This document shows positions 11,352-24,400 of a stretch of DNA of 64,000 bases, in pieces. The stretch is taken from contig BDSI01000162.1 in assembly GCA_003117195.1 (NCBI GenBank), forward strand, positions 124,001 to 188,000, given 5' to 3'. The notes under the pieces are model-generated. The model worked only from the letters and a program-made list of their open reading frames with translations. It searched no databases and was not told the origin of the DNA. Position 1 is the stretch's first letter. Each line of letters opens with the position of its first letter. The translations under genes were made by a program, and so were the position numbers. This stretch comes from Eudorina sp. 2006-703-Eu-15 (Eukaryota > Chlorophyta > Chlorophyceae > Chlamydomonadales > Volvocaceae).

Positions 11352-14300
11352 CTACTGCGGCGGCGTCGACGGCGACTTGCAGCTGTCGGCGGGCTCCGCC
11401 TCGCGACCCGCCCGACGCACCGGCGACCGCGCGGGCTCCGCCTGAGCCTGCACCACACGGCCGCCTGCGGGGCCCTTCTCGCCGCCGCCGCCGCCGCCGC
11501 CACTCACGGGCCCACACGCGGGCAGGACGCCCCCGGCGGCCAGCCGCGCCGCAGCCGTCCGCAGCTGCTGCGCCGGCAGCCGCTGGCACTGGTGGCAAGC
11601 GCCCAGGTACAGCGGAACCACCAGCTTGATGACCTGCGGGGGCGAGGCACGGACGGACGGCGCGGCAGCCATGTGTTTAGAAAACGTAGCCCACCCGACC
11701 CGACCCCGCGCTGTTCCTAAGAGAGAGCCGAGCAGCGTGAGGAGTGTCCACGCAGCCGTACTCAGGGAGAGACCGAGGGCTGCCGTACACGAATCACTCA
11801 CAGGCACATGCTGAACGGGTGGCACGGAGCTGCACCGAGCCCTTGGGACCCGGAGGCGAAGGAGGGAGGGAGAAAGGTCAACCACCCGTGGCGCCGCCTA
11901 TTTGTCGTACTGTACGGCGCACGGTCGCAAGGCGCGCGCGCACACTTGCTGTCCTCCCAGAATGCGGTTCTCATTTGTGCATTTACTGCTCTGTTTTCCT
12001 TAAAGGCGCACTAAAGGCGCCCGGGGATCGAACGGCGGCGCTACGACTCACACCGCCAAGGCACACAGGCACACCGCCGGGGCTGGGATGGCCCTACACC
12101 CCCCGCGACCAAACCATGCATGGCCCCGTGGGCCCATGCCCAGCTTCGCTCCCGTGCCCCCCACGCGCCCTCAGGCCCTGGCGCGCTCCCGCACCTGCCA
12201 AACCGTCGCCGCCGCAAAGCTGTTGTAGGTGACGACCGCCAGGGCCTGGGTGACCACCGTGAAGAGCAGCTGCAACAGACCTGGAGTGGATGGGCGGATG
12301 AGCGGATGGGTGGATAAGGATGTGCGCGTCGCGCGTGGCGGGTTCAGAATGTTGGGAGGGGCAAGGCGGCAAGGAGCTGCGGCCGATCCTGCCGCCCGGG
12401 GCCTCGACAGCGAAGTTCTACAACGGCAACACTGCTGCTGCACAGTGTGTAGGCCCTACCGTATACGAATGCGTAGAACGGATCACAAGGAGCTCAGGGA
12501 TACGAAAGCGTGCGCTGCAGTTGTGTGGGACCGTTGCCGATACATGTTGTACGGCACCTACCGTACATGGACAGCCGCCGCGCCACGCTGCCACGGCGCA
12601 CCAGGCGGTTGAGCGCGTTGTCGGCGCGCTGCGCGCGCCGCGCCAGGGAGCGGTAAGACGTGTCGTACCCTCGGGACAAGATGAAGTGCCGGAACGCGAC
12701 CTGGCAAAGGGCAGCGGCGCGGGTAAGGCACGCGGGCGCGCCAAAATCAACGGTGCTCCCGAACCCATCAACATCCCGATACCACATCCCATAGGTGCGG
12801 CAGCGTCGAAAACAGATACCCCCCGAAACGCGTCATGGGGGCTCGCCCTGAGTCCCTACCGCCGGCCCCACCTGGACGACCAGGAAATACAGCAGCTGCC
12901 AGGCCAGGTAGAACGCGAGCGGCGCCACACCCAGCCACAGCCACGCGGGGGCGGGGCAGGGCGGCGCCGGGTCGACAGGCCCCGCGTAGCACCCCACCGC
13001 CGCCGTCGCCTCCGCAGCCCATGGATGCCCAGCGCCCATGGCCGCCGCCGCGCAGCCGCCCGCCGGGGCTTCGACGCCCGGGCCGTCGAGCGGGCAGGCG
13101 CGGCCCGCCGGCCCGACAGGCCACCCAGGGCGGCCCCAGGCAGTCGGTGGCTGTGGGGTCCCAGGCTGCGATGGAGTGGCCCAGACGGACGCGGGAGATG
13201 ACGGGGGGAGGGTGGCGGGGCAGGGCACGCGGCCGCGCGCGATCGCAAGCGCGGCCCCCAGCCGACGGCCCACGACCGCAGCGAAAGCGGCTCCGCCGCC
13301 GCTGATGCTGTCTCCGAGGCCTCCCGAGCCCTGCCTGCCGCCACCGCCGCCGCCTCCGCCGCCTGCGCCTCCGCTGTCGCCGGTGGCGGTTGAAGCTGAT
13401 GCCGAGGGGTAGAAGACCCATGGGTCGGCTTTGCCGATCAGCGCCAGGCCGATCTGGGTCGCCAGCGCCAACGGCTGGCGCGAGAAGGCCAGGAAGCGAT
13501 GGCAGTAGAGCGCCAGGCCGGGCAGAAGGTGAACGAGGACACTGAGGAGGGCAGCACAGAGGCGCAATACGGGAGGACGCTGAGGAGGGCAGCATCGAGG
13601 AGCAATACTGAAGGATGCTGATGAGGGCAGCATCGAGGAGCAGCATGTTTGAACGCGGGAAGCCAGGGCGATCTGGGTCAGGCGGCGGACGTGGTTGCGG
13701 ACTGCAGCCGCGCCAAGGGGCGTGCCTGGCTACATTTCTGTGTATGTTAGATGACAGTTTGAAGCTTGTCGAGTTATGATTGGCGCAGCAGACGTCGTGA
13801 TCTGGTCTGGGGCAAGGTGCCCTCGGAAGGAGCCCTTCCGGAGAACGACGAAGACCTGAAGTTCACACAGGGCGGGTCTATTATAAAGGATGTTACAGCG
13901 GACCCCGTTAGGGTCATCGGTGACAGCCAACGGCGACAGCCGAGGCTTCCTCACCATACACTGCCGGGTTGTGGCATGAGGCCCAGAGGGTTGCGCCCCA
14001 AACGGCGCGTTTCAGCGATGTGGGTCGCACGCGGCCGCCGGTGCTCCAACACATAAGGCCCCTCGGTGCGCGAGAGTGACTGAGAGTGACTGGGGCACCG
14101 GCACCGGGCGCCAGCCACCTTCATGGTGTCCGTACCAGGCCGGTGTTGCGTTTTCCGATCTACTTCTGAGAAATTGAGAGACGCCGTAAGCTTGCCGCTA
14201 GCCACAGTGCTGCGATGTGCCAAACGCCCCGCAATGCCCTCAATGCGGCACCCGCTGTGGGCGCGACCGCACCTGATGTTGTGATCCGGCGACCCGAAGA

Positions 14301-14998
14301 GCCAGGCGCACTGCCAGGCTATGAGGGCGGCTGCAAGGGGCCCCTCGCACAGAGCGTAAACCGTGGCCTCGAGCCGCGCGTCTAAGGGCCAGAGCACCAG
14401 GAAAGCGCAGCAGGCCAAGTTGGCAAACTGAGGACGGACGGGCGTTCGCAGTTTGGGAGGGGGCCAGGGGCAAAGCTTCAGAGGTTGCGCTCCGGCAAAA
14501 GGCCCGGAGGGCCATGTTGCCCCTTTCTGTTTGGCACTCTTGTACTCAACGACCCAGTAATTGGACCCAGCACCACGCCTGCCAGCCAACCGATATGGGT
14601 TGAACGTTTGGTACGCGATCGACACTGCAACTCACGTAACAGAAGTCGATCAGGAAGAAGGTCCACTTCCGTGCAGTGAAGCTGACGACACGGTAAGGCA
14701 GGCACACGGCCGCGAAACCCAAATACATGAGAGGACATAGCGTTGGAGAATATGAAAAAATGCTCACGAGCAAGCAAAGCGCAAGAACCCCTGATGTGAA
14801 AAGGACATAATGGTCTTCCGTCCGCAGCTCCGCGACGACACTGTCCACAAGCTTTTTCGCGGCCACATCATCAGATAGACGACGATCGTTATCGCCTTTA
14901 TTGGTATTGCTGCATGCAGAGATGTTCACTGTGCTTTGGCTCATAACGCCGTCTACAGTAGGCTCCAAGCGGAATGAGTATGCTGGTAGATGATGCAC
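11352..14998 (-). CDS. GPC1: Glycerophosphocholine acyltransferase-like membrane protein (GPC1/DUF2838 family)
   Basis: Six exons close in phase: 14998-14636, 14427-14273, 13541-12872, 12700-12562, 12280-12195 and 11633-11352, giving 564 residues. Exon 1 carries a soluble N-terminus and hydrophobic helices ending RKWTFFLIDFCY, a hallmark of the family. Later segments match its order: ACCAFLVLWPLDARLEA, GPLAAALIAW, DHNI, VLVHLLPGLALYCHRF, WLWLGVAPLAFYLAWQLLYF, RGYDTSYRSLARR and the last helices. Family members acylate glycerophosphocholine with acyl-CoA to make lysophosphatidylcholine, reusing the headgroup, probably in the ER membrane. Odd: about 150 residues of Gly/Ala/Pro-rich sequence (roughly 220-372) are inserted inside exon 3 without breaking the frame. 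A GTGAGT donor at 11507 inside the last exon could give a different C-terminus. Family call firm; activity inferred. Confidence 0.82.
13878..13969 (-). repeat. 5'-truncated repeat copy in acyltransferase intron 2
   Basis: The minus-strand sequence matches the terminal about 90 bp of the element ending near 16195 (shared GGCAGTGTATGGTGAGGAAG start and CTGTCACCGATGACCC core), in opposite orientation. The 3' ends of both are A/T-rich (CCTTTATAATA versus CCTTAATAATA). Loss of everything upstream is typical of truncated non-LTR insertions. Confidence 0.6.
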
Positions 14999-15349
14999 AC
15001 AATATCATAAAATAATAATCACGTCATACTCTTTCAATCCGTCGGCGTCCTATCTACAGTTACTTAGTTTTCTTGCAGAGAGGATCCAAATCCACCGGTA
15101 CAACAGGTTCCCGGCACGCGGTGGTTAGGAGAACTGTCCACTATCCGTTGTTTCGGATTCCTGTTGGGATGGGGCACCAATGCGTCCTATGAACACATAA
15201 GACCTTCTGCTTCCGTTGTATGAACCCATTCTGTTTCAGAGGCGAAAGTGGTGGAGATTGTCTCATGTGCTTTCTTCCCGTTACGGACAGTTTGACCTTC
15301 AGTGGGTCAGCTAGTCGCCACTCTCATCACAAAAACCATGACAGCGGGG
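14999..15349. promoter_or_regulatory. 5' flank of the acyltransferase gene
   Basis: Lower-GC sequence directly upstream of the minus-strand start at 14998, including an AT-rich stretch (15000-15030). It probably holds the 5' UTR and promoter; no specific motif can be assigned. Confidence 0.35.
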
Positions 15350-16195
15350 TTACTGGCGTGGGACTGGACGCTGCAAGCAGCCCCCCGCTACTCCCCTTAA
15401 CCGTACACCACTGCTGTTACAGTGCAAGCACTTGCCGAGCCGGCAGCGTAGGTAGGTCTGGGACGTTGTCCTCTTGGCGGCAACCAGTGCCATGGAAACA
15501 GGCCGGCGATCCCTGAGGGCCGACAGGTCCAGGAACTCGGACGGGACCCCTCGGCCATCAGGGGATGCCGGCGGGCAGTGGCGGACTAAAGGAGCCGGCT
15601 CTACGACTTCGCGGAGCTGGGAGTCCCAATGATATGATGAAGGGGTGGTCCGCTGTGGGGGCGACACACCCCATCCTGAAGATGCAGGATGGTCGTCTTG
15701 TGTGCCGTGGCCCGGTTCCGTCAGGCCAAGGTTCTTAACCGACGCCCTGTAGGCGTTCAGTAGTAGTGGGCCGCGGGTGGACGAGGCACTGACGCCCAGT
15801 GGAGCTACGTGTGGGCGGTTTTTCGGCCCGGTGGGACCGTACGTGCAGGCCCCTGATGGTGACTCGCGAGCCCCCGTGGCCCTCCAATACTACGGGCAAC
15901 CGCTGGAGAAGTGACCCCACCTTGGTTGGGGTGGTGGTTTGCTATTAGCGGCGCCCTGGTGGCTAACTCCCCCTGAGCGGGCTTTATCCCTTGCCATGGT
16001 TGGTTCTCAGGAACGGGGTGGTTCCCTGGTAGTGTGGGCCCGGGGAGTGTTTCGGTGCACTTGTTGAGCCTGTCCGGAGCGCCATGGTGGCGCCAGTTCG
16101 TTTAGGCAGTGTATGGTGAGGAAGCCTCGGCTGTCGCCGTTGGCTGTCACCGATGACCCGCGGGGTCCGCTGCAACATCCTTAATAATAAGGTAG
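15350..16195 (+). mobile_element. Probable 3' part of a non-LTR-type repeat
   Basis: The terminal part (16103-16195) recurs inverted at 13878-13969 and diverged at 42655-42730. The copies share the 3' side but start at different points, the signature of target-primed retrotransposition with 5' truncation. The upstream 700 bp has short complementary blocks (for example CCACCTTGGTTGGGGTGGTGG at about 15915) but no clear ORF. No reverse transcriptase motif is visible, so the class is inference. Confidence 0.45.
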
Positions 16196-16199
16196 GAAG

Positions 16200-18406
16200 G
16201 TGCAGAGCCAACCGCCTAGCACTCGGTTACATCAGGCAATAGGAGTCCCATTGTTGCCGATGTCCTACATGCCCGTCAGCTGCCCTCGGCCCCGGAGATG
16301 GCTGTCGCTGTGCGGCTAACCCGCTCATCATCCTCACATGCCTCTAACTGGCCAACACAATCGACTCTTGCTGGAGAGGCCCAAACAACCTTGCAGCGAG
16401 ATCATCTTCCTCTTCCCCGAACCCTACATAGTGAAACGCTCGCGCGCCTGCACTGCACACGCACTCCTCATCAGGGGTTCCGAGCGCTCCCAGACAAGGC
16501 ACCGTCACAAATCACTCAAGCGTGCGTTCTTTCACCATGTATAAGCTTGCGCTCCTGTCCTTACTTTACACGACGTCACCGTGCACCGCCGCAGCGCGCC
16601 ACCGCTCACGAGCAGCACCGACCCACATGAACCTCGTCTCGTTCGCGATCGGCATTGCGGCCGGCTGCGGCGCGGAGCTGCCGGGTGTGACGCGATGCGG
16701 TGGCCGCGATGCGGTGGCCGCGATGCGGCCACAGCCCGGCCGCCACACCCAAGGCATGTGTGCCACCGCCCGTCGCTGCACCGACCTGACTTCTCGGTCC
16801 GACGGCCAAACCAGGCGCGCGCCGCGGGCAAAGCTCCGCAGGTGTACGCTGCCAGGTAGAACAAGCCAGGAAGGAGCCCCAGTCCGCACCACGGCACACA
16901 GGAGCAGTGTGGGTGCAGCAGTGTGGGTATCTCTCTAGACAACCCGACCCCCCCTACAACCGACCGCCAACTAACTGCCGTACTCCGTACCACAGGAACC
17001 ACACGGCACAGTCCTTTGCCCACAGCCAAATTCATAACTCAAATTAAACGCAGTGAGGGAAAAAAACAAAGTGTCCGGCACTTCACCAACCATCAGTGGC
17101 TCACAAGACACAACAGTTGGGCGGGGACGCCGGCGAGACGGAAGGGCTGTGGGGGCCAGGCGCCAGGAGGCCGCGGCGCTGCAAGGCCGATGGCCCCGCG
17201 CCGATGGACCTGCCTGCCTGCCCCGCCAGCCGCTAGTGCCATGCGATTTCATACCACACCATACTACCAGGACAGTAGCGTAAAACCACGACGACGACGA
17301 CGAGGAGGAGGAGCATGCTGAGGGCGGGCGGCCTGTGCTCCCTCCTCGGCCAACGGGATGCAAACCCCCCTTGCGCTGTGCTGCGCTGCGTGCTGTGCTG
17401 CGCCGCGTGCTGTGCTATGTGCTGTATGGATGTCCTGCCCTGCCCTGCTCTGCGACTGCGCTGCACTGCATTATCGTTGCCATGCATCGACCGCGCTCCC
17501 CGGATGCGGCACCACGGCCCGCCTGCGCTCCGCCCTTTCGGCGCTCGTCGTCCGCTGGACCCCCTCCCTTCCCCCCTGCCTGCCCGCCCGCGCCCCCACG
17601 CACACGCAAACTCCATCCTCTTCCCCCTCGCCCCCGCGCGTCCCACACGACACCCTTACCACCCGTCAAAAGCCAGCCCTAGACCCCCCTCCCTCCCTAG
17701 TACCTCCCTAGCACGCCTCCCTAGCACCTCCCTACCAGCCTGCTGCCCTTGCGCGGATGATCCACCACCGCAGGGAAACAGCAGCGGACACCCGGGTCCA
17801 AATCGCCCCGTCCACCGGCAAGGCAAACCAAACCCAACCGCCGGTCTATGCAAACGAAATATGGTACATGCGCGGGCCGATCGCCCCCGGCCCGGCCCCG
17901 GCCACGGGCGAGACAAAGGAGAAAGCATCTTCGAGATTCATGCAACTGGAGAGAGGAGACGCACATACCCCCTCCGTCCGCCGCGTCCCTGCGCTGCCAA
18001 CGGGCGGCCGCCGAGTGCAGGGCCGACTGGGTGACGGGCCGACCTCCAGCGAGGCCGACCGGGCCACGGGCCAACGGGCCACGGGCCAACGGGCCACGGG
18101 CCAACGGGCGGCTGCCAACGGGCGGCCGCCGCGTACTGGGTGACATCCGACCTCCCGCGAGACCGCCCGGGCTAGCCACCCAGCGCCGACTCCGCCCCGC
18201 CGCTCTATGCTATGCAGCCTCATGCTCCTCCCCCCTCACGCGGGGCGCACCCCGGGGCACATGGGGGACTCCGGGCCAGACGACCGCAGCGAGGCCTGGC
18301 TCCCACCCACCCGACCCGCCCTGCAACCTCACTCCCCTACCCTGGAAAGCCTGCGGTCTGCCTCCGCCCCTGCATCACCTGCGGCCGGGGAGGCAACGCG
18401 GACGCG
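16200..18406. other. Repeat-rich spacer, no supported gene
   Basis: Contains a GAC/GAG-rich trinucleotide run (17285-17315), a CTG/TGC-rich tract (17380-17480), C-rich low complexity (17560-17740) and an approximately 16-bp tandem (18058-18115, GGGCCACGGGCCAAC). Minus-strand CGLGLLPGLFYLAAYT (near 16840-16890) resembles a membrane helix, and a plus-strand start at 16537 looks like a short signal peptide, but neither could be extended into a gene. Confidence 0.4.
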
Positions 18407-21400
18407 TCATCGCCGCCCGCTGGGACCCCCCCAACCTCCCCAAAGCCCCCAGCCCTCCCGGCTGGTGTTGGTGCTGCCGCTGCTGCTGCTGCTGCCAGTG
18501 CTGCCGGTGCTGCTACTCGTGGGGGTTCGGGTGCTGTTCAAGATGGCGCGACCTGCGGGCGACACGTCACGTCCTCCTGTGCTGTCAAGTGCTGTGCGGC
18601 CGTCGGCCTCCCGCCGCGACGGCGAGGGCGAGGGGGGCGAGGGGGGCGCGGCCGCGTGCAGCGCCGCCGGGGGCCGCAGCATCTCGTAGACCTGCGCAGC
18701 GGCGGCGGCGGCGGCGGCACACACGGTAGGGCCCCGCCACGCAGCGACAGCGAATGGGCGGTGAGGAGCGGCGGGGGGAGCGGTCGGTGGTCGCACGAGG
18801 TGGCAACGGAGCGGCGGCATCGGAGCGCCGTCACACAGACAGTAATGGCGGTGGTGGTGGTGCAACGGGCCGTCAGAACATGGCATGGCCTCGCCCATTG
18901 GCGTCTCCCCCCGGGTACACGTATCCTCAACTGGTGATGAGATCGACGCCGCCGGGGTCAGGCAGCTCAGTGGGCAGGCAGTGCACCAGGAACCGCACGG
19001 ACGCCGCATGGCACCTCCAGCGTCCGAGGTGACCACACCCCGTCTGCTTAGGCACTGCCCCCGGCGATCTTCCCGCCGCGTCCACCACCAAGCCGCGGGT
19101 CCCCCGGGCCGGCCCCCGCCGCGCCGCCCCGGACTTGTCAGTCAGGGTGTTTAGATAAGAGACCCGCCCGACCCAAACCAAGCGCCAATGTGTCAGGGTC
19201 AGTCGGGGTGTGCCAAGCTGCCAACGCACCTGTCCCACCACCCCGCCCACGGTCACGCCAGCCTGCGCCGCCGCGCCGCCGTTCGCGCTGCCGCTGCTGC
19301 CGCCGCCGCCGCCGGCGGCCCCGTAGCCGCCCGGGTGCGGCGCCTGCATCTGCTGCGGCGGCCCCGCCAGCTGCTGCGGCTGCGGCGCCGACGGCGGCTG
19401 CGGGCCGCCGCCCCCGAGCTGCTGCATCTGCTGCCCCGGCGTGGGCGCGGTCATGAACTGCACGCGGTGCGACCGGTTCTTCGACAGCAGGCTCTTGTAC
19501 TGGGTGCTCTGGCTCCACCTGTGCCGCAGGGACGGGACAACGCCGTGAGGTGCTGTGGGACGATGTGTTGTGCGGTGCCGCAGTAGTGCATGGAACTACC
19601 GTATCAGGGCAGTGGTGAATTTATTCAATCAAGAGCCCGCCAGTGGTGTATGTCCGTGTTGTGCGGGTTCCTCGCTGAAGACAGGCGCTGAGTACGGGTC
19701 CGGTATTGCAGCGCGATTGAGACCGCGCCATCCTGCCGCGCCATCACAAATACTTTGCCACACGGCCTGCCATCGTGCAGCACCTTGCTAGCTTGCTACC
19801 CCAGGTGATGAGGCGCTCCCAGGGGCAAAGGGCGCCATCCGCCGGCGCCCTGCCCAGTCCGCATCCCCGCATGCATTCGCCGTGCCTAGGCCCGAAGCCA
19901 CCCCCCCATGTCCCCCCCAGCTCCTCTATTCATGCCCACGCCCCCCAAGCCAACCCCCTCAAGCCCATGGCCCTCATGCCCCAGCCCCCACCCCCAGCCC
20001 CCCACAGCCGCACCCCACCTGTCGATCTCCCTGGCGCGCATCACAGGCAGCGGGTGGCTCAGCGCCGCGGTCTGCGCGTTCCGGAGGTACCAGCCCAGCA
20101 GGCTGTTGGTGGCCTCCTCGTAGGACCGGCTCTGCTGCAGGAAGCTGCGGGAAGCCGCGGGAAGCCAGGGGAAGCCAGGAGGTCGAGGGCGTGGCCTCCC
20201 GAGTCCGGCCCACGCGGCCGGTCGCACTTTGGTTCCCCCTCGTTTCCAAACACTCCATGCAATCCCCCAACCCCCGTAATAATCCCAATCCCTGTCACGG
20301 TGCATCACCCTCCCGCGCGTGCACCCCCCGCCTCAATCGCCGTCACGGAAGCCGCTGTTGACCGACCCAGAGCTCTTAGCTCCCAAGACCCCGCAGGTCA
20401 TTCCACCACCTCAAAAAGCACCCTGGGCCCGAGGTGGCTGCACCCACGCCCGCGCCCGCACAGCCCCGCTGACCGGACAGGGGAATCCTCCAAAGAGCCC
20501 CTCCTAAAGAGCCCCACGTAAGAGCCCCTCCCAAGCGGCCCTCCTACGAGCCCCCCTGGCTGGCCCCATGGCTGCACCCGCACTCACGCATCTACGTTCA
20601 GCTCCGACGCGAACGACGGCGAGCCGCCCGCCAGCTTCATCAGCGCCGATATGACCACCTTGGGGTCCTGAGGGGAAAAGCATACAAGGGGGGGGGACGA
20701 GATGACGTTTCGCCAGGGTTCGCTGTCTTTATTGACATCAGGGGGGGAGGGGGCCGAGATGGCGACGACCGAGATGCAAGGGGATGACGGCGCCCGCCGG
20801 CGTGCGTAGGCTCCGCTTTCGCAACCAGAGCAAAGGTAAAGCTGCTCAAGGGCGCAGTGAATGGCCGCACGCCCGGGCCGCCATGACTTCTCGCGCTACG
20901 TATTGTGCCGCCCTCATGGGCCCACCACCCTCCCCCAGCCCTTACCCCCAACTCATCCCGCGCCGGCTTCCACCAACCCGCATCTGATATGTCCACGGCA
21001 GCCCAAGACCTGACACGTCCCCTGCATTGCCGTCCTACATAAACCATACTATACCTGCACGATACCATTTTCCTACATAAACCATACTATACCTAAACGA
21101 TACCATACTACACTAACACATCCCTTGCTGCTGTTTTCATGTTTTCCGATTTGCAGGTTAATGGTTCCAAGTATATTGGCGTGCTTGGTTTGGGTCGGGC
21201 GGGTCTCTTACCTAAACATCACACCCAACCCGAGCAAACCCCACCACCGCCAACCAACCCCCCCCCGGCCAGCCACCTGCGCCGCCGCCCAAACCCCCGC
21301 ACCCACCGCCACCGCCACCGCCAACCCCCCCTCCCCCCGGCAGCCCCCCCGGGTGTGCCCGGGTTCGTTCTTCGGGTTTATTTTTTTTTCAATTTACCCT

Positions 21401-24400
21401 CCCCCCCCGGTCAGCTACCTGCGCCACCAGCAGCGCCGCCCGGTCGCAAGTGAGTTCCGCCGCCCGCAGCCACCGCATGAGCGCCTCCTGCACCATGCCC
21501 GTCACCACCGGCAGCACCGACACCGTGCCGCTGGCCAGCACGTTCGCGACCGTCAGCCACAGCCCGTGGTCGCACTTGAGGTGGCCCAGCTCGTGCGCCA
21601 GGACGGCCTGGGGCCGGGCGGAGGGGCGGGGGGCCGGTGCGGGAATAGGGGGATACGTTGAAAAAGAAAAAGGGGGGGGGTACGGAGGGAATAGGAAATT
21701 GGTAGACATTTCGAACTGCGCTGCTGCCAGAGCAACGGTTCGACTGGGATAAATTGGTGGGGGTAGGATTTGTATTCACTGTCTTCGTTGACATAAGGGA
21801 GTTGGGGCTTCCGGGCGGGACGGGGCTCTGTTTGGGGGATGTGGGGGCGAGGCAGGGGGCATTCGGACCCTGGGCGTGGCGCGTACCAAAAACGAATGCA
21901 TGCGGGGGTGCGTACTGACCGGGTCGGGGCGGCACGGAAGCTCAACTTTCTTATGGATTGTGGCTTCGAGGCAGTCCAGTGCTTGTCCGAGCTGGCTGCA
22001 CCTCTGTCCTGCAGTGCCGGCCCCAAACCCCCATGGGCCGCCGGCTCGAGCACATGCCGCTAAGCCCTGGCCTCAGCGCAGCCAGTCATACCGCACATCT
22101 TCCAGTACCCTACCCCCCCCCCCTCACACACACGCACACACACGGATCGATTTGGTCCTTGGTTTGGGTCTCTTCTCTAAACACACGGATCGATTGTAGG
22201 CCTTGCGCGGCTCCGGGTAGGATCTTTGCACGGAAGGGCTCCTCGAGAGGCGCAACACCCGCCCCCCACCAGCCCCGCAGATTAAACATGTCTTACCAGT
22301 TTCCTATAACCCCCCAGCCCCCCCCCCTCCGCGAGGTTCGCCCACCGGACCCCCTGCGGCGCGGTGTACGGCACCACAACACGCGTGTTGCCTGTTACCT
22401 GAAGCTCGTACGGCGTGAGCAGCTCCAGGAGCGCCGTGTGGATCACGATGAAGGGTTTGTGACCCGCGATGGCGAGTGTGTAGGCGTTGGGCACTGGGTG
22501 CTGTTGGCGGGTGAGTGGGGGGGGGGGTGAACGGGGTGTACGGCAGGAAACGGGTAGTTGACGTATGGGGGCATGGGGGGTGAGGTGGGATTCAGGGAGG
22601 GGACAGCGGAGGGCCATACCCAGGCGCAACGACCGCCTTAACGAAAAGCGCTTGCAAGCTGATGCTGTCGGATCCAGCTGCCAGCACTGGCCGCGGGGCT
22701 GCGCGATGACGCACCCTGGCTGCAGTAGGGCTGCATGTGGTGAGCTGTGGTGAGCTGTGGTGAGCTGCACAGCGGCCCACCCGGGACAAGCGCTGCATGC
22801 CGCCCGCCGTCGACCCGGCGCACGACCCACCCCAGCGGGGCCCGCCGAACACACCCACCCACCCACCCGCCCACAAACACACACACACAACTGCTGGTTG
22901 CAAATCGGTCGACACAGGCAGTCTCCGTACGATACGCACTCGCGCACACACCTGCCGTACATACAGCTCCGGGGCCTCCATCTGCAGTATCCGTGCCTGT
23001 GATTTGCAGCGGGAGGCGGGGGGATATAGGAATGTTGGCAGACATAATCAAACTGCGCTGCTGCCACAAGGGGGGCTGGGCAGATCAGGAGGCAGGGGCG
23101 AGGTCAGAGGAACGACCCAGGATCACCCCGAAATAAGCACCTGCCTTGGGCAGGCAGCCTCCCCACCCCAGCCTGGGTCAGGCAGGTTTGGGGTGGTTGT
23201 TCTGAAACCCTTACTTCCTCGGGCGCCCCACACTGCCCCGGCAGCCGGCTCGAACACCCCGTCCATACCAGAGAAACGAATATGATTTCCGCCCCCCCCC
23301 CAGGTTGTGCAATGCCCACGTAGAGCGACGCGGCGGCCCGCAAACAAACACTCGTTGGGCTCGTCGGCCTAACATCTGCCAGAGTGCCAGTGCTAAGCGT
23401 CGATTGAGACGACGGGAAGGCAGGAACGTCCCTGCAGCGAAAGGCACGGGGATGCCCCGTGCGGCATGTATTTGTCGACGGGCTGGGTGTGCCTGGGCTG
23501 CTTCGTTTTTAGCCCCCTGCAGCAACCAGCAGACGCGCGCCCGGTGGCCCCATCACCCCCCATCTGCTTCCTGGTCGTTGCCGCCGTTCATCACTCAAGC
23601 TGGCCATCTGCCCCGGACGTTTACCGGTCTCGCGCTCAGCGGCCTCCCCTTCTGCAAGTACAGTACAGATCCTGGTACAGATCTTATGCTGCGCCGGATC
23701 CTTGCTGGCGCAGGCAGCAGCTGTCTTTGGCTGCTACCAATTACCGCAGCTGACATGCGGCTGCCGATTATTGGCTGACACCCGCGCCAACTCCCCCCCC
23801 GTGCTGCCTCACCGCCTCCACCATCAGTTTATGTACGGACGGCAGTTGGTCGGGTCCGATCTTGATGGACGTGGAGATGTTCTCCAGCAGCAGCACCTGC
23901 TCCGCCACAGGACCTGCGGGGAGGCACGGATTGCGGGCAACACGGGCGCAGGCGCCACCGCAAGGGGGGAGGGTGTAGGAAATTGGTAGACATGTTTATG
24001 CTGCAGGGGAGAAGGAGGGTACAGGAAGTCGGTAGACATATTCATACAGGGTGGAGGGGAGGGGCATAGGAAATTGGTAGACATTTCAAACTGCGCTGCT
24101 GCCAGAGCAACGGGGGAGGGAAGGGGTATAGGACAAGGGTAAACATATTATTGAAGCTGCGCTGCTGCTTGGGTGGAGGGGGGATGCGTGGCCTCTGTAG
24201 ACGGCCAGGGCGGAGGTATCTGATGAGAGAGGAGAGACCCGGCGGCAGCTCGTCGGGCCGCGCACAGTGCACCGCGCCGCGCCGCGGGTGTGCGGGAGAC
24301 GTGAAGAGCGGAAGGACAACGGCAGCTTTGCTGTGCCGCACACGCCCCCCCCCGCCGAACCGCGGGCTCGCCGGGACCCTAGGCTCCACGTCCCCCCCCG

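Noticed and set aside
16522..16900. Possible small membrane protein (signal-like MYKLALLSLL on plus, LGLLPGLFYLAAYT on minus)
   Set aside because: The two hydrophobic pieces are on opposite strands and neither could be extended by phase-consistent exons; resemblance to PMP3-type proteins is too short.
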